From assembly GCA_035373905.1 (NCBI GenBank), contig DAOSOK010000009.1, positions 68,915-132,914 of the forward strand: a DNA stretch of 64,000 nucleotides, read 5' to 3'. The first letter of the stretch is position 1, and the number at the start of each line of letters is the position of its first letter. Below, piece by piece: positions 43,614 to 53,717 of the stretch. The notes under the pieces were generated by a model. That model saw only the letters and a program-made list of their open reading frames with translations. It was not told the DNA's origin and made no database searches. Position numbers and translations under genes: made by a program. The stretch is from Candidatus Ozemobacteraceae bacterium. GTDB taxonomy: Bacteria; Muiribacteriota; Ozemobacteria; Ozemobacterales; Ozemobacteraceae.

Positions 43614-44183
43614 TCAGTCCGCCAGACCGTGGGGGTCGGAGCCGACGCACATGAGCCCGTAGGGTCCCGATCCGGCAGTCGCCTTGAAAAAATACTGGTA
43701 CCGGTTTCCCCTGATGGGACACTGCGGCGGGGAATGGAGATATCCGGCCTTCCAGAGCACGTTCGCCGGATCGCTGGCGAGCTCTCGTGTGAACCTGTTC
43801 TCCTGGCAGTATACCTCGATCGCGTCCCTGATCAGCCTGTTGTTGGCGTAGCATGCCCGTTGCCTCGCCATGGGGCCGATCGGAAGCCAGGTCGGCGACA
43901 CTTCGCGGATGAGGATGACCAGCAGCAGCATCGCGCCTACCCCCATGACGATGCCGACCACCAGCATGCTCAGAGATGCCTGGAAACTCCTCAGCACGAG
44001 CCATGTGTCGTACAACCAGCTTTTCCCGCTCCTCGGCTGCGCGTCGATGGTCCGGATCTCGTCCTGTTTCGGCCGGGCCAGCCAGAACGCGCATTTCCGG
44101 CAGAACCGCTGACTCGGCAAAACGTCCTCTTCGCACCTGGGACAGCTGCGATAGGAATGATGCCTCTCGATCGTCGATCTCAT
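43614..44183 (-). CDS. Zinc-ribbon, single-TM protein with pseudopilin-like tail
   Basis: 189 residues from the ATG at 44183, which has GGGAGAG upstream. The N-terminus carries a zinc ribbon (CPRCEEDVLPSQRFCRKC). A membrane helix MLVVGIVMGVGAMLLLVILI (about 75-96) follows. An extracytoplasmic domain (ACYANNRLIRDAIEVYCQEN, then LWKAGYLHSPPQCPIRGN) resembles the soluble part of pseudopilins or DUF-type prepilin-like proteins. No prepilin cleavage motif is present. Unrecognised family; the tail echoes the pseudopilins at 18 kb. Confidence 0.7.
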   Translation of the reverse strand: MRSTIERHHSYRSCPRCEEDVLPSQRFCRKCAFWLARPKQDEIRTIDAQPRSGKSWLYDTWLVLRSFQASLSMLVVGIVMGVGAMLLLVILIREVSPTWLPIGPMARQRACYANNRLIRDAIEVYCQENRFTRELASDPANVLWKAGYLHSPPQCPIRGNRYQYFFKATAGSGPYGLMCVGSDPHGLAD

Positions 44184-44465
44184 CGAATCTCTCCCATGCC
44201 GGCTTTTGCTTACTATACTCCCCCCCGGGCGCCAAGGGAAGAAGCTGTTCATACCACCGATGAACGACATTCGAGGGATCAGCTGGCAGATTTTCAACCC
44301 GCATGCCCGATTTTCGTCATTTTCCTCACTCTGAAGCCCGGAAATGACGATGATCGTTACAAAGTCGTCATGGCATTCATTTTGCTCAATCAAAACAGCC
44401 CCGTTTTGCCCGATACCGGCAGCGGGGTTCGCGTGAAGATGTTTCACCGAAGAAAGGTTTTCAAG

Positions 44466-45785
44466 ATGAGAAGATCGTATCCTTGGCTCGCCATCATGCT
44501 GATACTCGTCGTCTGCGCGGCGGCACATGCGGCGTACCCCGATCCGCCCTCACTGCCTCCTACCCCGCCTTTACCCCAACTTCCGCCGATCGGCGGGAAC
44601 CCCGGAACCCCAACGGCTCCGGACAATCCAGGCTCTCCGCCGACTCCGAACCACCCGTCGCCCCAGCCGCCTCCGGGGGCGCCGACAACGCCGGGATACC
44701 CCGGCCATCCCCAGCCTCCCCAATATCCCGGATACGAGTCGGCCGAATCGCTGTATCGCAACGGAATGGAAGCCGCTTCCCGCGGCGATTATCGCCGGGC
44801 AATCTACAATTTCCGCCGGCTTCTCGAACGGTATCCGTACGATTTCCGCGCTCCCGAGGCTGCGTTCCAGGCCGCCGAATGCTCCTGCAAGACCGGTGAA
44901 TTCGACCGCGCCATTGAGTATTACAGGCGCGTCGTCACCTCATACCCGCGCTCCGCCCGGTGCGAGGAGTCGATGTTTCTGATCGGCCGGTGCATGAGCA
45001 CTCTCGGCGAACATCGCAACGCCCTCGACCAGTTCATCGCCTTCATCCGGAAATACCCGAACGGCCGGCTGACCGACGACGCCTGGTTCTTTCTCGGCCA
45101 GAGCTACGAGCGGCTGAACGACCCGGCCGACGCCATTACCTGCTACCGCGAACTGATCAACCGCTTCCCCGGTTCGGACTATTACTCCCAGGCCCGGGCG
45201 CGGCTTCGCGAGCTCGAACAGGTCGGGTATCCTCCGACCTATCCCCCGACATACCCGCCCGGCAACGGGTATCCGTCTTTCACCGACCGAAAGTTGTACG
45301 ACATGGGGCACACGGCCCTGTTGAACCGGGACTACAACGGCGCCCGCAGCCGCTTCGACGAACTGCTCCGCAGGTATCCCGATTCGGCGTGGGCCGACGA
45401 CGCCCTCCTCTGGACAGGCAAGAGCTACGCCGAAGAGCGCAATTGGAAAGCCGCTTCGAAAGCGTTCTCGGACCTTCTGTTCCGGTATGCCGATTCCGAA
45501 CTCCGCCCCGACGCCCATTACAGTTACGCATGGAGCTTGTATCAGCAGGCCATCGCGGAAACCGGCCGCCGGCTGTTCGAGCAGGCAGCGACCGAGTTTT
45601 CAAGTTTCGGGTACACGTTTTCGACTCATTCCTGGGCGCCCGAAGCCGTCTATCTTGCCGGCGACTGCTACGACCGCATCGGGAACACGACCACGGCCCG
45701 CCGGTATTTCCAGGAGACGATCACCCGGTATCCCGGCTCGACGGCCGCGCAGAAAGCCAGAGAACGACTCGACGGCACCTTCTGA
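44466..45785 (+). CDS. Exported TPR protein with proline-rich linker (YbgF/BamD-like repeats)
   Basis: 439 residues from the ATG at 44466, seven bases after AAAGG. Signal peptide ends at AHA/AYP. A Pro/Gly-rich stretch of about 70 residues (DPPSLPPTPPLPQLPP and similar) follows. TPR/Sel1-like repeats with the YbgF rhythm then occupy the rest (GDYRRAIYNFRRLLERYPYD, FDRAIEYYRRVVTSYPRSA, NALDQFIAFIRKYPNGRLTD). They are split by a second PPTYPPTYPPG linker. Periplasmic; probably envelope organisation or assembly. Confidence 0.83.
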   Translation: MRRSYPWLAIMLILVVCAAAHAAYPDPPSLPPTPPLPQLPPIGGNPGTPTAPDNPGSPPTPNHPSPQPPPGAPTTPGYPGHPQPPQYPGYESAESLYRNGMEAASRGDYRRAIYNFRRLLERYPYDFRAPEAAFQAAECSCKTGEFDRAIEYYRRVVTSYPRSARCEESMFLIGRCMSTLGEHRNALDQFIAFIRKYPNGRLTDDAWFFLGQSYERLNDPADAITCYRELINRFPGSDYYSQARARLRELEQVGYPPTYPPTYPPGNGYPSFTDRKLYDMGHTALLNRDYNGARSRFDELLRRYPDSAWADDALLWTGKSYAEERNWKAASKAFSDLLFRYADSELRPDAHYSYAWSLYQQAIAETGRRLFEQAATEFSSFGYTFSTHSWAPEAVYLAGDCYDRIGNTTTARRYFQETITRYPGSTAAQKARERLDGTF

Positions 45786-45804
45786 ATCATCCGTCCGTCA
45801 TCTT

Positions 45805-45842
45805 CCGGCCGGGTCATCGACCCGGCCGGTTTTGTCGTTTCC
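45805..45842 (+). terminator. Rho-independent terminator after the exported TPR gene
   Basis: Perfect 11-bp stem CCGGCCGGGTC / GACCCGGCCGG with an ATC loop (45805-45829), followed by TTTT and a broken T-rich run. Confidence 0.88.
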
Positions 45843-45953
45843 GGACATGCGGGTTTGCCAGAGTGCGGGTGCGTGTGATACTCATGAGCGGTCGCGCCTT
45901 CCGGGGCAGAAAAGACGATCCCACGAGACGACACGAAGAGGCAACGAATCGAC

Positions 45954-47666
45954 ATGGACCAATCAACGACCATACACGGCTGGCTGGATGCGCTGGGCTC
46001 CTTCATGAGCGATCTCAGCGGCTGGGTCTGGGGCCTTCCCCTTCTCGTGCTGCTGTTCGGCACGCACCTGTATCTCACGTTCAGGCTCCGCTTCATCCAG
46101 AGATATATATTTACAGCGATAAAACTTTCGGTGAAGCGTGAAAAAGAGGGCACGGGCGACGTTTCCCAGTTCGGCGCTCTGACGACCGCGCTCGCGGCGA
46201 CGATCGGCACCGGCAACATCGTCGGCGTCGCGACGGCCGTCGCGGCCGGCGGCCCCGGCGCCGTCCTCTGGATGTGGCTGACCGGCGTTTTCGGCATCGC
46301 AACCAAGTATTCCGAGGCGTTGCTTGCCGTGCGGTTCCGCGTCGTGACCCCCGACGGCCAGATGGCGGGCGGCCCAATGTATGCGCTCGAGCGCGGTCTG
46401 AAGGCGCGCTGGGGGTGGCTGGCCTCGGCTCTCGCCGTCATTTTCGCCCTGTTCACCGCGATCGCCGCCTTCGGCATCGGCAACATGGTCCAGGCGAACT
46501 CGATCTCGGTGATGCTGCACGAAAGTTTCAGCGTTCCCGCCTGGCTCTCCGGGGTCTTCCTGGCCCTCCTGACGGCGTTCGTCATTCTCGGCGGCATCAA
46601 ATCGATAGCCCGCGTCTGCGAGAAGCTCGTTCCCTTCATGGCGTTTTTTTATGTAATCGGTTGTATTATTTTACTTGCATTAAAATGGGAAACCCTCGGC
46701 GAGTCCCTGATCCTGATCATATCCTCCGCTTTTTCCGGCCACGCCGCCCTCGGCGGCTTTCTCGGCGCGGGTGCCAAGGAGGCGGCCCGATACGGCATTG
46801 CGCGCGGCCTGTTCTCGAACGAATCGGGTCTCGGAAGCGCGCCGATCGTCGCGGCCGCCGCCCAGACGAAGAATCCCGTCCGGCAGGCTCTCGTCTCCTC
46901 GACCGGCACGTTCTGGGACACCGTCGTCGTCTGCGCCATCACCGGCCTTGTCATCGTCAATTCCGGCGACTGGATCAATCCGGTCTGCAGCCTCGAACGC
47001 CTTTCCCCCGAGACCGTTTCGACCCTCGAGAAGAGCGGCATGATGACTCCGTCCGGCAAGATTCTCTTCGAGAAGCTCCCCGCCGGCATGAAGACGGAAC
47101 TCGCCCTCGCCGGCGCCTTCTCGTCCATCACCCTGATCCCGGAAAGACTGCCTGCCCGCGTCGCCGACAACCTGAGCGAGGCCAAGATCGAACCGGCCTC
47201 GGTGAAGTCGTTCGAGATCCTTCCCGAACCGCTGAAGAGCGAAGTCGCCTCCACTGACGCCTGGCATCCGCATGCCCCCAGAGGCGCGGCGCTCACCAAG
47301 GCGGCGTTCGCCGAGATCCCGACGATCGGGCCGGGGGTCCTGGCCTTCGGCCTGCTGACGTTCGTGTTCTCGACGATCCTCGGCTGGTCGTATTACGGGG
47401 AAAAGGCCGTCGAGTATCTCTTCGGAGCCCGCGCCATCAGGCCCTACCGGTATGCCTGGGTCATCGCCGTCCTGCTCGGCTCGATGTTGAAGCTGAACGT
47501 CGTGTGGGACTTCGCCGACGCGGCGAACGGGCTGATGGCCGTGCCGAACCTGATTTCCCTGCTGGCGCTCAGCTCCGTCATCGTCGGCGACACGAAAAAA
47601 TACCTCTGGGAAGGGAACCTGGACGCGGAAATACACCTCGATATGCAACCTCCGTCGAAAACATGA
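45954..47666 (+). CDS. Sodium:alanine/glycine symporter (AGCS family) with a ~100-residue insertion
   Basis: 570 residues against about 450-490 for typical family members. Family motifs: GALTTALAATIGTGNIVGVA, GPGAVLWMW, FSNESGLGSAPI, and TILGWSYYGEKAVEYLFG at the end of the core. The excess length lies at about residues 342-443, between VNSGDW and GAALTKAAF, in a loop that is normally short; the insert is soluble and charged (EKLPAGMKTELA, EILPEPLKSEVA). It imports alanine or glycine with sodium, most likely. Confidence 0.93.
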   Translation: MDQSTTIHGWLDALGSFMSDLSGWVWGLPLLVLLFGTHLYLTFRLRFIQRYIFTAIKLSVKREKEGTGDVSQFGALTTALAATIGTGNIVGVATAVAAGGPGAVLWMWLTGVFGIATKYSEALLAVRFRVVTPDGQMAGGPMYALERGLKARWGWLASALAVIFALFTAIAAFGIGNMVQANSISVMLHESFSVPAWLSGVFLALLTAFVILGGIKSIARVCEKLVPFMAFFYVIGCIILLALKWETLGESLILIISSAFSGHAALGGFLGAGAKEAARYGIARGLFSNESGLGSAPIVAAAAQTKNPVRQALVSSTGTFWDTVVVCAITGLVIVNSGDWINPVCSLERLSPETVSTLEKSGMMTPSGKILFEKLPAGMKTELALAGAFSSITLIPERLPARVADNLSEAKIEPASVKSFEILPEPLKSEVASTDAWHPHAPRGAALTKAAFAEIPTIGPGVLAFGLLTFVFSTILGWSYYGEKAVEYLFGARAIRPYRYAWVIAVLLGSMLKLNVVWDFADAANGLMAVPNLISLLALSSVIVGDTKKYLWEGNLDAEIHLDMQPPSKT

Positions 47667-47740
47667 TCGAATCCGCCGCTGTCCTGCTGCGTTCTGCTTT
47701 GTCGGTACAATTCATCGGAAACGATGGTGGGAGGCAATAC

Positions 47741-50700
47741 ATGCATCATTCCAACCTGTTCCTGGCGATCATCCTCCTGATGTCGCTCTGCGTTTCACCC
47801 CTCGCGGCCGCCGACCGGGGCATCATGTGGGCTGACGTCGACAAGGCGGTCAACGAAGGCCTGCCCCAGACGGCGATCGAAAAGCTCGAACCGATCATCA
47901 AGAGCGCCGTCGAGGACGGGAAGGTGACCGAGGCAGCCCGCGCGATCTGCAAAAAGATCGTCCTCGAGGGCAACATTCAGGGCAACAAGGCCGAGGAGAA
48001 GATCGTGCGCCTCGAAAAAGAGATCGAGACCTCCGATGCCTCGATCCGGCCGCTGCTGCGCATCGTGCTCGCCCGCTGGTACTGGCATTACTTCCAGCAG
48101 AACAACTGGCGGTTTCTGGATCGTACACAGACGGAAGGGCTCGACGAAAAGGATTTCACGACGTGGGATCTTCCGAAGCTGTTCCTCAAGATCGGAAGTC
48201 TGTATGAAAGCGTTCTGGCCGACGAGAAGACGCTCCAAGCCCTCCCGTTTTCCGACCTGAGCGAGATCGTCGACGCCGGCAACCAGCCAGCCGACCTGTG
48301 GCCGACGGTGTTCGACTTCTACGGCCATCAGGCCCTCGAGTTCTACACATCCGGTGAACAGGCCGGCGCCGCCCCGCAGGAAGCGTTCGAGATCGACGCC
48401 GCATCTCCGGTCTTCGACGATGCGAAGACGTTCGTCTCATGGAGCGTGGTCGCGACCGATACGAACTCCCCCACCTTCCGCGCCCTCAGTTTATATCAAC
48501 GTCTATTGAAGTTTCATCTTGCGAAAGCAGACATCAGCGCCCTGGTCGATCTTGACCTTCAGCGGCTCAAATGGGCGAACAGCGTCGCGAAGCCGGCCGG
48601 CCGCAGCGACCGGTATATCGCCCAACTGAAGGCGATCGCCGCCGAGTATTCGACGAACCCGCTTTCCGCCCTCGCCCTCGCGATGTGCGCGGAAGAGCTT
48701 CAGTCGCGCGGACAGAAGCAGGAAGCGTGGAAGATCGCGAAGGAAGGCAGCCGGCAGTTCCCGGCCTCGGACGGCGGCGTGATGTGCCAGGGGATCATCA
48801 ACGCGATCGAGGCGAAGCAGCTCCAGATCGACACCGAGCGCGTTTCGAACGATCCGACCGCATCGGCGCGCATCAGCTGGTGCAACATCGACCAGGTCCA
48901 TTTTCGTCTGATCGACATCTCCGATCGCGAGTTGTTCCGGCCGAACGGATACGATCCCGAAAGCTTCTCCTGGGATGAAATCCGCGGACCGCTGTCGCAG
49001 AAGCCGGCGGCCGAATGGAAGACCGATCTCGAGCCGACCCCCGACTTCAACGCGAAGGCGAAAACCATCGAGATTCCGAAGGTCAAACCGGGCCTGTACA
49101 TGCTCTATGCGAGCTGGAAGCCCAATTTCAGCGAGGGCAACAACGCCATCCGGTACACGCCCGTCTGGGTGACGAAGCTCGGCCTCGTCGTCAGAAACCG
49201 CAACGGCGTCTGCGACGGCATTCTCGCCGACAACGCGACGGGCAAACCGATCGGGAGCGGCAAGATCATCGCCTATACGTACAACTATGATAAAGGATGG
49301 AAGCGTCAGGCCACGGTGGAAACTGACGCAGACGGCGTCTTCCGCTTCGACCAGAAGCTCGACAACGTCGTCCTCCTCGCGAAGGCCGAAGGGGAGCAGC
49401 TCCTTCACAACGGACGATACTCCTCCTGGACCCATTCCGAGTATACCGCGGACGACCGGGTGTTCTTCTTCACGGACCGCGGCCTGTACCGCCCCGGCCA
49501 GACGATCCAGTTCAAGGCCGTCTGCGTCCGTATCGACCACGAGAAGAACAGATACGAGGTGCTGCGTGACTGCCGTTTCACCGTCAGCCTCAGGGATGTG
49601 AACGGGGAAGAAGTCGCGAAAGCCGAGCTGTCGACGAACGATTTCGGTTCCTGCTCGGGCAGTTTCACCGTCCCCACCGGAAGACTCACCGGGACCATGT
49701 CGCTCCAGGCCATCGGCATCAACGGAAGCGCGAACATCCAAGTCGAGGAGTACAAACGGCCGAAGTTCAAAGTCACGCTCGACGTCCCGGCCGAAGCCGC
49801 CAAGCTGGGCGAAGAAGTGGTACTCACCGGCCTTGCCCAGTCCTACACCTTGGCCGCCATCGACGGCGCCGACGTGAAATTCCGCGTCGTCCGCGAGGCG
49901 ATGCTTCCGCCGTGGTGCTGGTGGTATGTGATTCCTGCCGGCAGCAACCAGGAGATCGCGCACGGCAGACTGGTCACCGACGCGCAGGGCCGCTTCACGA
50001 TCAGATTTCAGGCCAAACCCGACACGTCGATTCCGGTTGAGAACCAGCCGGTCTTCACCTATCGCATCTCTGCCGACGTCACCGACTCGGCCGGAGAAAC
50101 CCGTTCCCAGAGCATCGGCATACGCATCGGCTACGCGGCTCTCGAACTGGGCGTCTCATCTCCTGCCTGGATTCACGCCGGCAAGGGGTTCAACGTCAGC
50201 CTGAGCTCGAAGACGCTCGACGGCAAGGGGGTTCCCACCGGCGGGAAAATCACGGTCAACGAGTTGAAATCCCCCGAGAAGATGCCGCGCAGCTCGTGCT
50301 TCCCGTGGGAGGCCGGCACGGCCGACCTGACGAATATCGACACGTGGGAAAACGGCAAACAGGTGTCGTCCGCCGATTTCAATACCTCCGTCGATGGAAC
50401 CGGCGGCGCTCAGCTCACCCTGCCGGCCGGCGTCTACCGCGTCACCGCGACGGCGCGCGACCGCTTCAACAAGGAAGTCGTCACGAAGCACACGCTCGTC
50501 GTGGTCGATCCGGCGGCGTCCGCCTGGAACGTTCGCGAGCCGAGCCGGTTCACCGTTCAGAACGCCGGCCCTGACGTCGGTGACACGTTCCGCGCCCTTT
50601 GGAACACCGGATATGACGAGGGACGTGCGTTCGTCGAAATCGAGCACCGGCACGCGATCGTGAAACACTACTGGACTCCCGAAGGCCAGACGCAGCATCT

Positions 50701-53700
50701 CATCGAAGTGCCGGTCACCGAGAAGCTGCGCGGCGGATTCACGGTACGCGTGACCTATTTCCGCGAAAACCGTGTGTATCTGCACCAACAGACGGTGTAT
50801 GTGCCGTGGTCGAACAAGAAGCTCGACCTGAGCTTCGCGCACTTCTCCTCGAAGCTCCAGCCTGGCCAGGAGGACACCTGGACGATCACCGTCAAGGGCC
50901 CCGAAGCCGAGGCGGGGGCGATCGAGCTCGTGGCGGCGATGTATGACGCATCGCTCGACGCGTTCCTGCCCTTCGACTGGATGCGCACCTTCTCGTTCTT
51001 CTACAGCGACTTCTCGTCGGCGAACCAGACGGGATCGAACATGCAGAGGCGCATGAACTCGCTTACCGAGGACTGGAACGTCGGCATTCCGGGCGTGTAT
51101 CGCCGGTATCCCCAGCTCAAGGGGGATATCGTGTCAAATTTCATGGGCTATATGATGTCACGGGCGAAAGGCCTTTCGTTCGCAGACAGCGAGATGATGC
51201 CCCAGGCGATGTGTGAAGGCGCAGCACCGCCCAGCCCCGCCGCCTTCGCCCCCAGCGAGAGCAGGGCGATGGATAATTCGTTCGCCATGGGCGACAGTGC
51301 CCCCGCGGGCGGCGCCCGCCCCGCTGCACCGGCTCCCGCGCAGGCCGCCGCACAGCCGGCCCCCGACCTCGACAAGGTTTCGGCCCGCGCGAACCTGAAC
51401 GAGACGGCGTTCTTCTTCCCGCAGCTGATCACGAACGAAAAGAACGAGGTGTCGCTGACGTTCACCGTTCCTGAGGCGCTGACGACCTGGAAATTTCTCG
51501 GCTTCGCCCACGGGAAGAACTGCCAGTCCGGCGGCCTCACGGCCGAGACCGTCACGCAGAAAGACCTGATGGTGCAGCCGAATCCCCCACGCTTCCTGCG
51601 CGAGGGCGACATGCTTGCCTTCACCGCCAAGGTCACGAACATGACCGACAAGCCCCTGGAAGGGCGTGCCCGGATGACGCTTTCCGACCCCGCGACCGGG
51701 GCCGATCGCAGTGCCGATTACGGGCTCAAGGAAACAGAACAGAGCTTCTCGGTGCCGGCGAAGGAGTCGCGCACCGTGTCCTGGACGCTCACCGTTCCCG
51801 ACGGCGCCGGCATCATCGCCTACAAGATCGTCGGCGCGGCCGGCAACGTGTCGGACGGCGAGGAGAACGTGCTTCCCGTGCTGTCGCGCCGGATTCTCGT
51901 GCGCGAGGCGCTTCCGCTGCCGATCCGCGGACCGGCCACGAAGGCGTTCAAACTGCAGAAACTCATCGACTCGGCAGACTCGAGGACGCTGCGCACCGAG
52001 TCCCTGACCGTGCAGATGACGTCGAATCCGGCCTGGTATGCGGTGCAGGCGCTTCCCTACCTCATGGAGTTCCCGTACGAGTGCGCCGAACAGATGTTCA
52101 ACCGCCTGTATGCAAACAGCCTGGCCCGGTTCATCGCGGCTTCCGACCCGAAGATCAAGAAGGTGTTCGACACCTGGAAAGCTGACGAAGCCTACGGCGG
52201 CAAGGCCCTGCTGTCGAATCTCGAGAAGAACGAGGAACTCAAGAACGTCCTTCTGATCGAGACCCCGTGGGTTCGCGAAGCGAAATCCGAGACCGAGGCG
52301 AAGCACCGGATCGGCCTGCTGTTCGATGCCAACCGCATCGAGAGCGAAGTCGGCAACATCGCGAACACGCTGTCGAAAATGCAGTTCAACGACGGCGCGT
52401 GGCCGTGGTTCCCGGGGGGGCGGCCGGATTCATTCATCACGTTATATATCGCCACCGGTTTCGGCAGGCTGCGCCACCTGGGCGTCGATCTCGACGTCTC
52501 GATGGGAACGAAGGCCTGGAATCACCTCGACGCCTGGATCGACAAGATCTACCGCGACATTCTTCGATACGGGCACAAGGACGACAACAACCTTTCGCCG
52601 CTGATCGCGTTCTACTTCTACGGCCGCAGCTTCTTCCTGAAGGACATCCCGGTCCCCGGCTCGGCTCGCGAAGCGTTCGACTACTTCCGCGGCCAGGCGG
52701 AAAAATACTGGCTGGATCTCAACTGCAGGCTGGCGCAGGGGCATCTCGCCCTCGGCCTGCACCGGATCGGCGACACGGCCGTCGCGAAGAAGATCATGGC
52801 GAGCATGAAGGAGCGGAGCGTCACGGACGAGGAGCTCGGCAGGTTCTGGCGCGACACCGAGCTTGCGTTCAGCTGGTTCCGCGCCCCCATCGAGACGCAG
52901 GCGATCATGATCGAGGCCTTCGACGAGGTCATGAACGACCAGGAAGCCGTCGAGGACTGCAAGGTCTGGCTGCTGAAGCAGAAGCAGACCCAGGACTGGA
53001 AGACGACCAAGGCGACCGCTGACGCCGTCTACTCGCTGCTTCTCAAGGGCGCGAACCTGCTCGCTTCCGACAAGCTTGTGAAGGTCGAGGTCGGCGGCCT
53101 GGAAGTGAAGCCCGAGAAGGTCGAGGCCGGCACCGGCTTCTACGAGAAGCGCTGGGCGGGTTCCGAGGTGAAGCCCGAGTTCGGCGGCATCACGGTCACC
53201 AAGGAGGACAAGGGCGTGGCGTGGGGCGGCCTGCACTGGCAGTATCTCGAGGACATGAGCAAGGTGACGCCGCACGAGACGAACCTGAAGCTGAAGAAAA
53301 CCCTCTTCCTGAAGACGGATTCGCCGAAGGGCCCCGTCATCGCTCCGATCAAGGCCGGTCAGGCCCTGGCCGTGGGCGACCTGATGACGGTGCGCATCGA
53401 GCTTCGCACCGACCGCGACCTCGAGTACGTCCACATGAAAGACCAGCGCGGAAGCGGCATGGAGCCGACCGAAGTGCTGTCGCAGTACCGCTACCAGGAC
53501 GGCCTCGGCTACTACCAGTCGACGAAGGACACGGCGACCCACTTCTTCTTCGACTACCTGCCGAAGGGAACCTACGTGTTCGAATACACCCTGCGCGTGC
53601 AGCACCGCGGCACGTATCAGAGCGGCATGGCCGAGATCCAGTGCATGTATGCCCCCGAGTTCGCCAGCCACTCCGAGAGCTTCGTGATGACCGTCAAATG

Positions 53701-53701
53701 A
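47741..53701 (+). CDS. Bacterial alpha-2-macroglobulin with thioester motif
   Basis: 1986 residues from the ATG at 47741, six bases after GGGAGG. Signal peptide ends at PLAAA/DRG with no lipobox, so it is periplasmic or secreted rather than a lipoprotein. A helical N-terminal extension of about 350 residues is followed by MG-type domains (FFFTDRGLYRPGQTIQFKAV is the MG2/MG3 hallmark). An Ala/Pro-rich linker lies near residues 1187-1210. The A2M domain (LTTWKFLGFAHGK) and the thioester CAEQ at 1448-1451, in the context YPYECAEQ, follow. It traps proteases. No penicillin-binding protein 1C gene is adjacent. Confidence 0.93.
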   Translation: MHHSNLFLAIILLMSLCVSPLAAADRGIMWADVDKAVNEGLPQTAIEKLEPIIKSAVEDGKVTEAARAICKKIVLEGNIQGNKAEEKIVRLEKEIETSDASIRPLLRIVLARWYWHYFQQNNWRFLDRTQTEGLDEKDFTTWDLPKLFLKIGSLYESVLADEKTLQALPFSDLSEIVDAGNQPADLWPTVFDFYGHQALEFYTSGEQAGAAPQEAFEIDAASPVFDDAKTFVSWSVVATDTNSPTFRALSLYQRLLKFHLAKADISALVDLDLQRLKWANSVAKPAGRSDRYIAQLKAIAAEYSTNPLSALALAMCAEELQSRGQKQEAWKIAKEGSRQFPASDGGVMCQGIINAIEAKQLQIDTERVSNDPTASARISWCNIDQVHFRLIDISDRELFRPNGYDPESFSWDEIRGPLSQKPAAEWKTDLEPTPDFNAKAKTIEIPKVKPGLYMLYASWKPNFSEGNNAIRYTPVWVTKLGLVVRNRNGVCDGILADNATGKPIGSGKIIAYTYNYDKGWKRQATVETDADGVFRFDQKLDNVVLLAKAEGEQLLHNGRYSSWTHSEYTADDRVFFFTDRGLYRPGQTIQFKAVCVRIDHEKNRYEVLRDCRFTVSLRDVNGEEVAKAELSTNDFGSCSGSFTVPTGRLTGTMSLQAIGINGSANIQVEEYKRPKFKVTLDVPAEAAKLGEEVVLTGLAQSYTLAAIDGADVKFRVVREAMLPPWCWWYVIPAGSNQEIAHGRLVTDAQGRFTIRFQAKPDTSIPVENQPVFTYRISADVTDSAGETRSQSIGIRIGYAALELGVSSPAWIHAGKGFNVSLSSKTLDGKGVPTGGKITVNELKSPEKMPRSSCFPWEAGTADLTNIDTWENGKQVSSADFNTSVDGTGGAQLTLPAGVYRVTATARDRFNKEVVTKHTLVVVDPAASAWNVREPSRFTVQNAGPDVGDTFRALWNTGYDEGRAFVEIEHRHAIVKHYWTPEGQTQHLIEVPVTEKLRGGFTVRVTYFRENRVYLHQQTVYVPWSNKKLDLSFAHFSSKLQPGQEDTWTITVKGPEAEAGAIELVAAMYDASLDAFLPFDWMRTFSFFYSDFSSANQTGSNMQRRMNSLTEDWNVGIPGVYRRYPQLKGDIVSNFMGYMMSRAKGLSFADSEMMPQAMCEGAAPPSPAAFAPSESRAMDNSFAMGDSAPAGGARPAAPAPAQAAAQPAPDLDKVSARANLNETAFFFPQLITNEKNEVSLTFTVPEALTTWKFLGFAHGKNCQSGGLTAETVTQKDLMVQPNPPRFLREGDMLAFTAKVTNMTDKPLEGRARMTLSDPATGADRSADYGLKETEQSFSVPAKESRTVSWTLTVPDGAGIIAYKIVGAAGNVSDGEENVLPVLSRRILVREALPLPIRGPATKAFKLQKLIDSADSRTLRTESLTVQMTSNPAWYAVQALPYLMEFPYECAEQMFNRLYANSLARFIAASDPKIKKVFDTWKADEAYGGKALLSNLEKNEELKNVLLIETPWVREAKSETEAKHRIGLLFDANRIESEVGNIANTLSKMQFNDGAWPWFPGGRPDSFITLYIATGFGRLRHLGVDLDVSMGTKAWNHLDAWIDKIYRDILRYGHKDDNNLSPLIAFYFYGRSFFLKDIPVPGSAREAFDYFRGQAEKYWLDLNCRLAQGHLALGLHRIGDTAVAKKIMASMKERSVTDEELGRFWRDTELAFSWFRAPIETQAIMIEAFDEVMNDQEAVEDCKVWLLKQKQTQDWKTTKATADAVYSLLLKGANLLASDKLVKVEVGGLEVKPEKVEAGTGFYEKRWAGSEVKPEFGGITVTKEDKGVAWGGLHWQYLEDMSKVTPHETNLKLKKTLFLKTDSPKGPVIAPIKAGQALAVGDLMTVRIELRTDRDLEYVHMKDQRGSGMEPTEVLSQYRYQDGLGYYQSTKDTATHFFFDYLPKGTYVFEYTLRVQHRGTYQSGMAEIQCMYAPEFASHSESFVMTVK

Positions 53702-53717
53702 TCTGATTGCAGGAAAA

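Noticed and set aside
43629..44438. Long plus-strand frame before the exported TPR gene
   Set aside because: It is antisense to the zinc-ribbon gene, Arg/Pro/His-rich, and lacks any domain; the signal peptide at 44466 marks the real start.
44184..44528. N-terminal extension of the zinc-ribbon protein
   Set aside because: It would overlap the start of the divergent TPR gene and lacks a ribosome site; the ATG at 44183 has GGGAGAG upstream.
47504..47740. Upstream extension of the macroglobulin frame into the AGCS gene
   Set aside because: The GGGAGG site and signal peptide at 47741 fix the start.
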